Below, piece after piece: positions 1 through 7,862 of a stretch of 14,661 bases of DNA. The notes under the pieces were generated by a model, which saw only the letters and a program-made list of their open reading frames with translations, was not told the origin of the DNA and made no database searches. Location of the stretch: positions 1 through 14,661 of the forward strand of contig CANQRO010000032.1 of the NCBI GenBank assembly GCA_947626205.1. The letters are read 5' to 3'. This DNA is from an uncultured Clostridia bacterium (GTDB lineage: Bacteria > Bacillota > Clostridia > TANB77 > CAG-508). Each line of letters opens with the position of its first letter. Position 1 is the stretch's first letter. The position numbers and the translations under genes are program-made.

Positions 1-578
1 TCTTTTGGTATCTCGTAACCATTGTTATTACTGGTTTGTATAGGATTGCGGTTATAATATCTCATCTCCTCTGAAAAGATACAACCGCAATATTTTTGCA
101 TATATAATCCAAGTTCACGTGCTTTAGCTTGTCCTTCTCTAAAGCCAACTCTAAAGTCTCTATATACAAAGTCTATACCATATTTTTTTGATAATTTTTC
201 TCCTATCTCTTTTATAGCTTCATGATTTTGATATGGGCTTACCAGTAATGTAGTAGTAAAACTATCATATCCATGCTCTTTTGCATACTTTACGGTTTGT
301 TCTAAGCGGACAGGATAACAATAGTTTTTACAGCGATTGTTTAAGTCTGATATTACATTTTTCGTAAATTCTTGTAATCCATAGTTTTCTTCAAAAATTG
401 CTTCTAAGCCCATATCTTCTGCGTATTTTTTTAAACAGTCCCTTCTATTTACATATTCTGTATAAGGGTGTATGTTTGGATTAAACCAATATATGGTAGG
501 TATAATTCCTTCTTCTTTTAAACTTTTTATACAATACACACTACAAGGTGCACAACATGTATGCATTAATAATTTCAT
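1..578 (-). CDS. queH: Epoxyqueuosine reductase QueH (3' end cut by window edge)
   Basis: QueH reduces epoxyqueuosine to queuosine in tRNA, the last step of queuosine synthesis, in the cytoplasm; it is the non-cobalamin, iron-sulfur alternative to QueG. I translated 192 residues from ATG at 578 and the frame is open to the window edge, so the C-terminus is missing. Visible family marks are the N-terminal CCAPC (C8, C9, C12), the RC-x3-C pair (C83, C87), the TTLLVSPYQNH block (about 109-119) and the YCGC (C164, C166) typical of the metal-binding cysteines. ATG 578 is chosen because no usable upstream start exists before an in-frame stop, and family members commonly begin a few residues before CCAPC. 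The only Shine-Dalgarno lies 39 nt upstream, across a hairpin (see 588-622). The gene follows the glycan island by 49 nt and is probably read from the same transcript. Confidence 0.95.
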   Translation of the reverse strand, partial: MKLLMHTCCAPCSVYCIKSLKEEGIIPTIYWFNPNIHPYTEYVNRRDCLKKYAEDMGLEAIFEENYGLQEFTKNVISDLNNRCKNYCYPVRLEQTVKYAKEHGYDSFTTTLLVSPYQNHEAIKEIGEKLSKKYGIDFVYRDFRVGFREGQAKARELGLYMQKYCGCIFSEEMRYYNRNPIQTSNNNGYEIPK

Positions 579-587
579 TTTTGAATT

Positions 588-622
588 GTAATCTATATAT
601 TTAGTGTTAGATTACTTCCTCC
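588..622 (-). promoter_or_regulatory. Distant Shine-Dalgarno bridged to the queH start by a hairpin
   Basis: On the minus strand GGAGG (618-622) is followed by AA, then a perfect 8-bp inverted repeat GTAATCTA / TAGATTAC (608-615 and 588-595) with a 12-nt loop, then 9 nt and the queH ATG. Linear distance from GGAGG to ATG is 39 nt, too far for normal initiation. If the hairpin folds, the effective distance becomes 11 nt. No other Shine-Dalgarno is present closer to the ATG. The role in translation is inferred; the repeat and spacing are seen directly. Confidence 0.6.
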
Positions 623-627
623 TTTTA

Positions 628-2412
628 TTAATATTTTAAAATTGCTCCACTTTTATTTTCATAAATTACTTCATGTTCACTATTTAATATATTTTTAAAA
701 TCTTGATAATAACCAGATCTATTAAATAATATTAAATATTCATACTTGCCATTATTCCAATCATAAACATTATTAGTAGTTGTCTCATAACTTAGATTTT
801 CTTTAAATTTATATTCAAAAATTGCCCAAAACCAAAATTCTTGCCTCTGGTCCCCTATAATTAATGTGTTATTATTTTCAAAATTTAATTTAATGTTATT
901 AGCATATTTTAATATATCCAATTCTTCAACAGTATAATCTCTTTGTACATCATATAAAACTGTTTTATTTATTCCAAAAATATCCATTACATCTGTTATA
1001 TTTTCATTTTTATTAAATTTATCCTTTATAATAGGTACTTTATTATATTTAAAAGATAATACCATCAACAATATATAAATCCCAATATAAAAACTTACAA
1101 TATATTTAGCAATTTTCTTTTCTTCTATGGCATAGCATATGCCTCTAAAAAATAAGTAAATTACTAATTGCCATAAAACGAAGTATGTCTTGAAGAAATA
1201 ATAGGTTGATATATTTAATTTAAATATGCTTATATATAATATACACATATATATAATAAAGAACATAAAAATAATAATATCAAAATTTATCTTTTTCTCT
1301 TTATTTTCCTTTATTAAATAATAAATTACAAAAGGAATAAATAATAATAAATTTGAATACAGATTTCTATATATATATCCTTCTGTTTGTATTATAGTTG
1401 TAACTTGAATTTGATTATCAGATAACAAACCTGGTAATACATTATAACAAAATCCCAAAATGCATGGCAATACTAAAGTAAATGCTATAAATAATAACAT
1501 TTTTTTATTGATCCACTTTTTAGTACTTTTACAAAAATATATTATATAAAATATAAATAATGCACCATAAACTGCAGGAACGAATAAATAGTATGAGAAA
1601 AATAATTCAAAACATAACAAAAATATTGAAACTATATTTTCCTTACTACTAGTAAAATCTTGCATTACATTTATAATTGCATTAATTACCAAAACTCCTA
1701 ATCCTAAATAAAAATAACCAAATAATAAATTATTTAAAGGATATCCTAACAGATAAATAATTGATATAATACCTGCTATTAAATAACCTACATCATTTTT
1801 ACAATATTTTTTAATAGTTTCAAAAAATAATAACCCAGATAAAAATAATACAAATATATCAAATCCTATAAATATTTTGTATAAATTTATTTCACCTATA
1901 TATGGTGCAAATGTTTTAAATAAGATTCCGATATTCGAATAGGCTCCTGGCATCATAGCATTAGATGTTAGAGTATTTTCTTCTTTTAATAATAACTTAT
2001 CACTTTCATAAAATTCTTTTGCTGAAAGATAATGTACGGCTGAATCTGTTGTTAAATATTTAATATTAAATGGTATACCAAAATCTAAATAAGTTATAAT
2101 TCCTATAATCCAAACTAAAAAGAATATAAAAACTAAACTTTGTTTTGAAATTTGATATTTTTGAATTTCTTTAGTACAAATTATCTTTACCAGAAATACT
2201 ATGAATATGCAAGTATTTATTATTGTAAGAGTTACTAATGTAATAGGAATATTAATCATACTATAAACATATGCTATAAAAGTTTGGTAGCATAAAAACA
2301 ATACTAAATTAATAGTTAATGTTTTTATTAAATCTATTTTTTTATCATTTCTTTTTAATAATAGACTACTTATAATTAGCATTAAAACTGATACTACATA
2401 AACTAATGACAT
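628..2412 (-). CDS. Large polytopic membrane protein, GT-C-like glycosyltransferase or polymerase candidate
   Basis: The 594-residue protein has about 12-13 predicted membrane segments between residues 3 and 455, then a soluble, probably extracytoplasmic domain of about 140 residues. A loop after the fourth segment (about 110-135) carries acidic and histidine residues, TTDSAVHY with D123 and H127. This position and pattern resemble the first-loop catalytic acidic motif of GT-C fold, polyprenyl-phosphate-sugar dependent glycosyltransferases. I do not recognise a named family, and a Wzy-type polymerase is the main alternative. The ATG at 2412 has AAAGGAAAA about 8 nt upstream. It sits 22 nt after the GT4 gene and next to a DPM1-like GT2 and flippase, so a role in adding sugars or joining glycan units outside the membrane fits. 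Function is inferred from topology and context only. Confidence 0.6.
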   Translation of the reverse strand: MSLVYVVSVLMLIISSLLLKRNDKKIDLIKTLTINLVLFLCYQTFIAYVYSMINIPITLVTLTIINTCIFIVFLVKIICTKEIQKYQISKQSLVFIFFLVWIIGIITYLDFGIPFNIKYLTTDSAVHYLSAKEFYESDKLLLKEENTLTSNAMMPGAYSNIGILFKTFAPYIGEINLYKIFIGFDIFVLFLSGLLFFETIKKYCKNDVGYLIAGIISIIYLLGYPLNNLLFGYFYLGLGVLVINAIINVMQDFTSSKENIVSIFLLCFELFFSYYLFVPAVYGALFIFYIIYFCKSTKKWINKKMLLFIAFTLVLPCILGFCYNVLPGLLSDNQIQVTTIIQTEGYIYRNLYSNLLLFIPFVIYYLIKENKEKKINFDIIIFMFFIIYMCILYISIFKLNISTYYFFKTYFVLWQLVIYLFFRGICYAIEEKKIAKYIVSFYIGIYILLMVLSFKYNKVPIIKDKFNKNENITDVMDIFGINKTVLYDVQRDYTVEELDILKYANNIKLNFENNNTLIIGDQRQEFWFWAIFEYKFKENLSYETTTNNVYDWNNGKYEYLILFNRSGYYQDFKNILNSEHEVIYENKSGAILKY

Positions 2413-2434
2413 TATATTTTCCTTTCAATTATAA

Positions 2435-3541
2435 CTAAATTATTTTTAATATATCATTTGCAGTTTTTTCCCAAGAAAAATTTTCTTTAACTTTTCTATG
2501 CAAATTTTCTGATAAATAATTTCTTAAATTTTCATCATTAATTAATTCTTCTAATTTTAAAGTAATGTCTGATACTTCTGTTTTACAAAGTAACCCATCT
2601 TTTCTATCTTCTATAATTTCTGGAGTTCCTCCTACATTTGTAGCAATAACAGCGCATTTCATAAGCCCAGCTTCAAGTATAGTAGTTGGCATGCCTTCGG
2701 AATAAGATGGATTTATAAATATATCAGTTTCAGCATACTTTTTCATTAACTCATCATGATTTAATTTTCCTAATAATATTATCTCTTTATGCTTTTCTAT
2801 TTCTTCATATAATGGGCCTTCTCCAGCTATTAATAATTCTATATTGTTATATTTGCTTATAATTTTTTCATAGCTTTCAATTAAAAGTAATATACCTTTA
2901 TCTTTAAGTAATCTTCCAGCAAATAGGATACTAATTTTTTTATTTTTTTCATAGTCTTTTATAGCTTTAAAAGTTTCGTATTCAGATATTTCTATAGCAT
3001 TTCTCAATACTCCTTTGCTTTTTATATTATAATGTTTTAGCCAGTTGCTACAAGCTTTTGATACACCATAGAAATCCTTTACATATCTTTTTATATAATC
3101 AGTTAAAAGATGTTCATATATATGCCCTAAAAAATCTAAAACTTTATTATATACTGTAAAATGGCTTGTTCCATGTTCAATTAAAAAATTAGCAATACCA
3201 TTTTTTTTAGCAAATTTGGCTCCAATTAAACTTGTTAATTGAAATCTTGTATTTAATATACACAAATCTATATTTTCATTTTTTATCATTTTCATTAATT
3301 TTCTATATAATTTATTTTTTTTTATAATTGGATATCTTTTTGAAAAAATTGAATAAATAGGAAGTCTATAAATTTTTCCATACTCAAAATCTTCTACATC
3401 TTTTAAATTATTATCATATTTAGTAGTAACAATTATAATTTTTACATCATTATATAAATGTTTAGCTAAATAATATTGATATCTTTCAATTCCACCAATG
3501 TGTGGTAAAAAATAAACCGAAAAAAGCGCGATTGTTTTCAC
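2435..3541 (-). CDS. GT4-family (GT-B fold) glycosyltransferase
   Basis: This is a retaining GT-B sugar transferase of the GT4 type, which adds a sugar from a nucleotide donor to a lipid-linked glycan at the cytoplasmic membrane face. The N-terminal domain begins with YFLPHIGGIERYQ (Gly-rich acceptor loop). The C-terminal donor domain starts near 204 with LFAGRLLKDKG (R210 and K215, phosphate-binding). The E-x7-E motif is SEGMPTTILE (E282, E290), followed by NVGGTPEII. The length of 368 residues is usual for the family. I place the start at GTG 3541, since GGAGG at 3547-3551 lies 5 nt upstream. A TTG at 3553 would add four residues, but it overlaps this ribosome binding site. The gap to the upstream GT2 gene is 30 nt, so the two are co-transcribed. 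The sugar specificity cannot be read from the sequence. Confidence 0.88.
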   Translation of the reverse strand: MKTIALFSVYFLPHIGGIERYQYYLAKHLYNDVKIIIVTTKYDNNLKDVEDFEYGKIYRLPIYSIFSKRYPIIKKNKLYRKLMKMIKNENIDLCILNTRFQLTSLIGAKFAKKNGIANFLIEHGTSHFTVYNKVLDFLGHIYEHLLTDYIKRYVKDFYGVSKACSNWLKHYNIKSKGVLRNAIEISEYETFKAIKDYEKNKKISILFAGRLLKDKGILLLIESYEKIISKYNNIELLIAGEGPLYEEIEKHKEIILLGKLNHDELMKKYAETDIFINPSYSEGMPTTILEAGLMKCAVIATNVGGTPEIIEDRKDGLLCKTEVSDITLKLEELINDENLRNYLSENLHRKVKENFSWEKTANDILKII

Positions 3542-3571
3542 TATTTCCTCCAAAATTTGTATTACATTTAT

Positions 3572-4474
3572 TTATATTACATTTATAATAAATAAAATTC
3601 TTAATAATATCTCATCTATTAGTCCATTTCTATAGGGTTTTAAATAGGTAGTTTTTTTTAACACATTTAGAAATGAATAATTAGTAATAAATGGTTTTAT
3701 AATATTTTTATAGTTCTCTGGCAAATCTTTTTCATATTGCTCATAAAACTGTTTTATTTGATGTTTCGTTTTCTTAAAATACCCTTCATTTTTTATTTGC
3801 TTAAATCTCCACAATAATGTTTTTAATGGATTATAACTTCTATTAGTTAAAGTTTCTTCATGTCGTCTATAATACACACTTTCATAATCATCATATATAA
3901 CTTTTCCCATAGAAACACATATTAAATACATCCACCAATCATGATAAAAACACTGTGTCCAATCCTTTGATAATATTAATTCCTTTGCTTTTTGGTTAAT
4001 AACCATGCTCATTCCTGGTGCAATACATTCCACCAATGCATTAGCAAAACTAATATTTTTAGGTGCTTTGTGCTTTTTAATAACTTTAGCATTCTCATTA
4101 CAAATAACATAATTGCTAGCATATAATAATGGTTCTTTATTGTTTTCACTATTTAGTTTATTAACCGCTCTTTCAATTTTATCTTTTCTCCAAATATCAT
4201 CTTGATCACAAAAAGCATAATAATCTGCTTCAGGAGCATTGTTTAAAAGTTTAAAAAAACTATTTATAAAGCCTATATTATTTCCTTCAATTACCTTTAT
4301 TTTTTCATTAGAAGTATATTGTTGCAAAACATTTTTAGTATTATCATTAGAACCATCATCTCGTATAATTACTACTAAATTATTATATGTTTGTTCTAAA
4401 ACGCTATCAAGTTGCTCTTTTAAATACTTTTCACCATTATATGTAGAAATTAAAATTGCTACTTTTTTATCCAT
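3572..4474 (-). CDS. GT2-family glycosyltransferase, rhamnosyltransferase-like
   Basis: This is an inverting GT-A enzyme. The N-terminus reads VAILISTYNGEKYL with the nucleotide-binding IIRDDGS (residues 36-42, D39-D40), and the metal/donor motif is DQDD (90-93) followed by IWR. A second conserved stretch, HDWW (178-181), and the C-terminal YYRRHEETLTN resemble bacterial rhamnosyltransferases (HDW and YRxH motifs), so a deoxyhexose transfer is possible; this is inference from motif likeness. The 300-residue length is normal and I see no membrane anchor until a hydrophobic patch at the very C-terminus. The ATG at 4474 overlaps the end of the upstream frameshifted GT2 by 8 nt and its AGGAGA site lies within that gene, implying translational coupling. 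The CGA codon at R38 encodes the conserved Arg of the RDDGS motif, so CGA is normally read as Arg here. Confidence 0.88.
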   Translation of the reverse strand: MDKKVAILISTYNGEKYLKEQLDSVLEQTYNNLVVIIRDDGSNDNTKNVLQQYTSNEKIKVIEGNNIGFINSFFKLLNNAPEADYYAFCDQDDIWRKDKIERAVNKLNSENNKEPLLYASNYVICNENAKVIKKHKAPKNISFANALVECIAPGMSMVINQKAKELILSKDWTQCFYHDWWMYLICVSMGKVIYDDYESVYYRRHEETLTNRSYNPLKTLLWRFKQIKNEGYFKKTKHQIKQFYEQYEKDLPENYKNIIKPFITNYSFLNVLKKTTYLKPYRNGLIDEILLRILFIINVI

Positions 4475-5475
4475 TAATCTTCTCTCCTAGTCTTACATAT
4501 ATAAATAAAGCTATTACTCCTAAATGTAATCTGTGTAAAATCATGAATATTGTTAATTTAATACGATTAAAAAGCGATTCTCCTTTTAATTTGTTAAAAC
4601 CAATTAATTTATTTCTTTTGTAATTTGGAAACAATTCTTCTATTAGTGAAAATAAATTATTATATTCTATTTTTAATTGCTTATATGTTAAACTCTTTCC
4701 TGTAAAAATGAATATCCAAAACACAAATAAAATCCAGAATAATTCTATATAATCTTTTTCATCATCATTTTGTAAAATTCCTTTTTCTTGCATAACTTCA
4801 TAGCAACTATATATTAATTTATTAATATTAACATCATAAAAATTTTTTTGTAATGTGTTAGATACACTTTTTCTATTATAAAACCAATTATATCCAATAT
4901 AATCTATAATAGAAACTTTTTTAGATATATTTATAGCTTGTATATTAAAATAAATATCCTCGCCAATATTTTCATTTAAAAATTTAATATCATTTTGTAT
5001 AATATAACTTCTTTTATAAATTATACCCCAAGGTGTCAGAGTTATATATTTTCCCCATGGTGTGTTTGGCAATTTACGTTGAAAAATTATTTTATTTTGT
5101 TCATCAGTTCTTCTATATCCTCCAATTACAACATCATAATCACCTTTTTCTGCTTCTATTACAAATGTTTCAACATAATCCTTATCTATATAATCATCAT
5201 TATCTACAAACATTATATATTTACCAGTAGCTAAACCGTATTCCTTTATTTCTTGTATTTGCTATTCCTTGGTTTTCTTGACTATAATATTTAATTATGT
5301 TTTCATATTTCTTTTTCATGTTTAAAATAATATTTTCTGAATTGTCGCTAGATCCATCATTTATTATGATAATTTCTAAATTTTTATATGTTTGTTCTAT
5401 TATACTATTAATGCACCTTTCTATATAATTTTTAGCATTATATGTAGGAATTATTATAGATACTTTGGGCTTCAT
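4467..5475 (-). pseudogene. GT2-family glycosyltransferase, reading frame interrupted by +1 nucleotide at a CGG codon
   Basis: Two adjacent reading frames together make one GT2 enzyme. The first part starts at ATG 5475 (AAGGAG upstream, one nucleotide after the flippase stop) with VSIIIPTYNAKNYI, INDGSSDNS and NQGIANTRNKGI, then reads CGG TTT AGC TAC TGG and stops at 5221. In the +1 frame the expected continuation follows at once: LATGKYIMFVDNDDYID, with the catalytic DND, and runs to the stop at 4467. The shift lies at 5231-5238, around codon 80. Removing one base there gives about 335 residues, the usual length of EpsJ-like GT2 enzymes. Without it, the first piece lacks the catalytic motif. 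It could be a decayed gene, a sequence error, or a product of +1 frameshifting at CGG (ATA [C] GGT TTA). A downstream ATG at 5213 lies inside the domain and is unlikely to be a true start. Confidence 0.85.
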
Positions 5476-5476
5476 A

Positions 5477-6706
5477 TTAATTCTCCTTGCATTTACAATT
5501 AATTTTTGCAATTAAATAAAACAATATATAATATAGTACCATACTAATTAAATAGCTAAATGCTGCACCATAAAGATTATATAATCTTACTAATATATAT
5601 GAAATTACAGAAATAGTTATAGTAACAATTACATATATTATAAACTGTTCTGATATTTTTCTAAATATATTCATTATAATAGTTTTTACATATCCAATTG
5701 CATAAAAAACATATGATAATAAAATTATAAGAAATGGTATTTTATAATTTTCTAAATTAATATTATATAATAACTCCAATACTGGTATACCTATTAAATA
5801 TCCTAACATAATAGCAATAATTCCAAATCCAAAAACTAATAATACTACATTCCTTTGTAGTTTTTGTAATTCTTTTATTTCATTGCTTTTGTAATATTTT
5901 GTCATTTTGGTGATAATTGGTGCTATTACAAATTGTGCAAATATAGGTAATACACTAGCTGGCATTAAAATAATTCCAAATATTGCTTGTATGTCTTCTG
6001 TTAAATATTTCTCTATAGCATACTTAGTTACATTTAACATAAACATTGTTAAAAATGCATTAGCAAATATAAAAAATTCACTCTTATAAATTTTTATTAT
6101 ATTTTTTCTATTTATAACTTCATTTTTATCTATATATTTATAACTTTGCGGAATATCATATAATATAATTACAATTATTGAAACAATACAAAGAGATAAG
6201 CAGGAATATATTATATTTTTTGTTATTATATCCGTTAACATAAAAAATAGAATTCCAGCTATTCCTTTTGTAAAAAGTGATTTTCCTACTTTATGAAGTT
6301 CATCATTTTTTTGCAATACACCATAAAACACATCACAGAATGCCTCCAATATTTTCCAAATGCATAATAATATAAGAATAGTATTCTTATACATACCATA
6401 ATCATTTAATATAACAAAAAGTATTAATAATATAAATGTTGATATACTAGTTATTACTCTACTAATAATATAGTCTTTATCAGTTATATCTCCTTTTATA
6501 TCTGTAACATGCAAACTTCTACCAGAATAAAGAGCAAATATATATAAAATACTTGCAGTTGCAAACGTAATACTAAATATTCCTGTTTCTTCCAATGTAT
6601 TTACTCGAGTTATAATTATTAAAAAGCATAATGAGCTAAAAGAATTTATTCCACTTCCTAATGTATTCCATATAAAATTGCGAATTAAAAGTTTATCTTT
6701 ATTCAT
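5477..6706 (-). CDS. Wzx-type polysaccharide flippase (MOP superfamily)
   Basis: The 409-residue protein consists almost wholly of hydrophobic segments, about 12 helices, with the family's typical N-terminus (RNFIWNTLGSGINSF, then IIITRVNTLEETG, a Wzx/RfbX-like pattern in which the Arg-containing loop precedes an E-x-G). Such proteins move undecaprenyl-linked oligosaccharides across the cytoplasmic membrane. It is slightly shorter than many Wzx proteins but has no obvious break. The ATG at 6706 overlaps the DUF2304 gene by 8 nt; its GAGG lies about 15 nt upstream, so coupling is likely. The downstream GT2 starts 1 nt after its stop. The Arg at TRVN is encoded by CGA, another sign that CGA is decoded normally. 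A lipid II-type or teichoic-acid precursor flippase is a less likely alternative, given the surrounding glycosyltransferases. Confidence 0.85.
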   Translation of the reverse strand: MNKDKLLIRNFIWNTLGSGINSFSSLCFLIIITRVNTLEETGIFSITFATASILYIFALYSGRSLHVTDIKGDITDKDYIISRVITSISTFILLILFVILNDYGMYKNTILILLCIWKILEAFCDVFYGVLQKNDELHKVGKSLFTKGIAGILFFMLTDIITKNIIYSCLSLCIVSIIVIILYDIPQSYKYIDKNEVINRKNIIKIYKSEFFIFANAFLTMFMLNVTKYAIEKYLTEDIQAIFGIILMPASVLPIFAQFVIAPIITKMTKYYKSNEIKELQKLQRNVVLLVFGFGIIAIMLGYLIGIPVLELLYNINLENYKIPFLIILLSYVFYAIGYVKTIIMNIFRKISEQFIIYVIVTITISVISYILVRLYNLYGAAFSYLISMVLYYILFYLIAKINCKCKEN

Positions 6707-7043
6707 TTTTATTTTTCTTTTCCTCTACTTTTTCTTTTAAGATTGCCAATTGTTGTGCAAGTTCTGCTGTTTTTAGTTTTTGTTCATTTATTATTCTGCT
6801 TTGTTTAAAGTTAATAAATAGTAAAAATACTAGTGCTAATAGAAAAACTAATGAAGGTGAATAACTTATTCCGATTTTTGTACTGATTAAATCTAAACTT
6901 TTAGGAAATATGGCTAATATAATAATTACTACTGTTGCCATTATCCACAAAATACTCTCATACATATCAAAATTTTTATTCATCACTGATTTAATTATAT
7001 ATATAATTAGAATAATACCTATAACTATAAATAACCAATTCAT
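6699..7043 (-). CDS. DUF2304 small membrane protein, partner of the DPM1-like GT2
   Basis: The 114-residue protein has three membrane segments (about 3-20, 32-47, 63-79) and a charged C-terminal helix (about 80-114, rich in K, E and A/L heptads, likely a short coiled coil on the cytoplasmic side). The layout and the gene pairing with a DPM1-like GT2 match DUF2304. Members of this family are usually found directly beside polyprenyl-phosphate glycosyltransferases, but their biochemical role is not settled. The ATG at 7041-7043 follows the GT2 stop by 1 nt and has only a weak purine-rich AGAAAGAAG ahead of it. Translation therefore probably depends on ribosomes finishing the GT2 gene. Confidence 0.82.
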   Translation of the reverse strand: MNWLFIVIGIILIIYIIKSVMNKNFDMYESILWIMATVVIIILAIFPKSLDLISTKIGISYSPSLVFLLALVFLLFINFKQSRIINEQKLKTAELAQQLAILKEKVEEKKNKNE

Positions 7044-7044
7044 T

Positions 7045-7758
7045 TTATTTCTTCTTTCTAAATAAATTTCTAAGTATAATAATAATAATATTGTAGGTAA
7101 CCTTTACCATATATTTTGCAGGTCCAATTAATCCACTATGCATACTTTTTCCATATTTTCTTTCTCTCATATTTATTGAAACTTCACAAATTTCATATTT
7201 CTGCAGTAATAATTCAATTATTAAATTTGCATCTGGAAATTCTGGATAATTTCCCATACAAGAAAAATAATTAATTGTTTTCTCATTTATACATTGAAAA
7301 CCAGAAGTTGGATCTTTAATCGTTTTATGGCAAATTATTTTAATAAGTTTAGATAAAATATTTGTACCTAATTTTCTCATTATTCCATGCTTATATTGTG
7401 TTTTTTCTAAAAAGCGAGAACCTATTACTATATCTACTTTTTCCTTTTCTATATAATCTAATAATTTCTTTGCTTCTGAAGGAATATGTTGGCCATCTGC
7501 ATCCATTTGAATAACATAATTATATTCATGCTCTTTTGCATATTTTATTCCCGTTTGTACTGCTAGCGAATACCCTAAATTAAAAGGCAATGTAATACAT
7601 TTTATTTGTTTTTCTTTTACTATTTCTTCCGTTTTATCGGTAGACGCATCATTAATAACTATTAAATCTATATTAGGTAAATCCTTTTTTACTTCATCTA
7701 TTAATTTGCCAATGTTTTTTTCTTCATTATGTGCTGGCATTACAATTAATGCTTTCAT
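7045..7758 (-). CDS. DPM1-like GT2 glycosyltransferase (polyprenyl-phosphate sugar synthase type)
   Basis: The protein carries the GT-A marks of dolichol-phosphate-mannose synthase relatives: VMPAHNEEKNI (7-17), INDASTD (35-41), the DxD motif in MDADGQH (85-91) and VIGSRF (111-116). A hydrophobic segment lies near the C-terminus (about 215-232), ending in RKKK. Enzymes of this type move a sugar from a nucleotide donor to undecaprenyl phosphate, making the donor for GT-C enzymes outside the membrane; the large membrane protein at 628-2412 is a candidate user. The 237-residue length is normal. ATG 7758 is the only possible start, since an in-frame stop lies 10 nt upstream. Its Shine-Dalgarno is unusually far (see 7769-7800). 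It is the first gene after ruvB; the 104-nt gap (7759-7862) holds only that site and no clear terminator. Confidence 0.9.
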   Translation of the reverse strand: MKALIVMPAHNEEKNIGKLIDEVKKDLPNIDLIVINDASTDKTEEIVKEKQIKCITLPFNLGYSLAVQTGIKYAKEHEYNYVIQMDADGQHIPSEAKKLLDYIEKEKVDIVIGSRFLEKTQYKHGIMRKLGTNILSKLIKIICHKTIKDPTSGFQCINEKTINYFSCMGNYPEFPDANLIIELLLQKYEICEVSINMRERKYGKSMHSGLIGPAKYMVKVTYNIIIIILRNLFRKKK

Positions 7759-7768
7759 ATTTTTATGC

Positions 7769-7800
7769 TATGTTAAGCTTAGTAGCCAACATATTCTCCT
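7769..7800 (-). promoter_or_regulatory. Distant Shine-Dalgarno bridged to the GT2 start by a hairpin, with a nested 9-codon ORF
   Basis: AGGAG (7796-7800) is followed by AA and a 25-nt hairpin: TATGTT pairs with AACATA (7788-7793 and 7769-7774), and an inner GCT/AGC helix closes a 4-nt loop, leaving one bulged U. Ten nucleotides then lead to ATG 7758. The linear gap from GGAG to ATG is 37 nt; folded, it is about 12 nt. The same stretch encodes a tiny ORF (ATG 7792 to TAA 7763, nine codons) that ends 4 nt before the GT2 start. A coupling leader peptide is therefore the alternative reading. Confidence 0.5.
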
Positions 7801-7862
7801 TTCTACATTATATTTTAAAATTCTTTCAGCTTCATTTTTATAAAATAATCCTAAATTTTTCC

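Noticed and set aside
579..622. preQ1 riboswitch before queH
   Set aside because: The short hairpin beside a queuosine gene suggests it, but the loop lacks the conserved preQ1-I bases, the A-rich tail does not match, and the Shine-Dalgarno comes before rather than after the hairpin.
4467..5213. Independent 248-residue gene starting at ATG 5213
   Set aside because: It begins in the middle of the GT-A domain at FVDNDD and has no ribosome binding site; it is the second half of the frameshifted GT2.
7807..7812. Perfect TATAAT as a promoter for the glycan island
   Set aside because: No acceptable -35 lies 16-18 nt upstream, and the start site would fall within the Shine-Dalgarno; TATAAT is common in AT-rich DNA.
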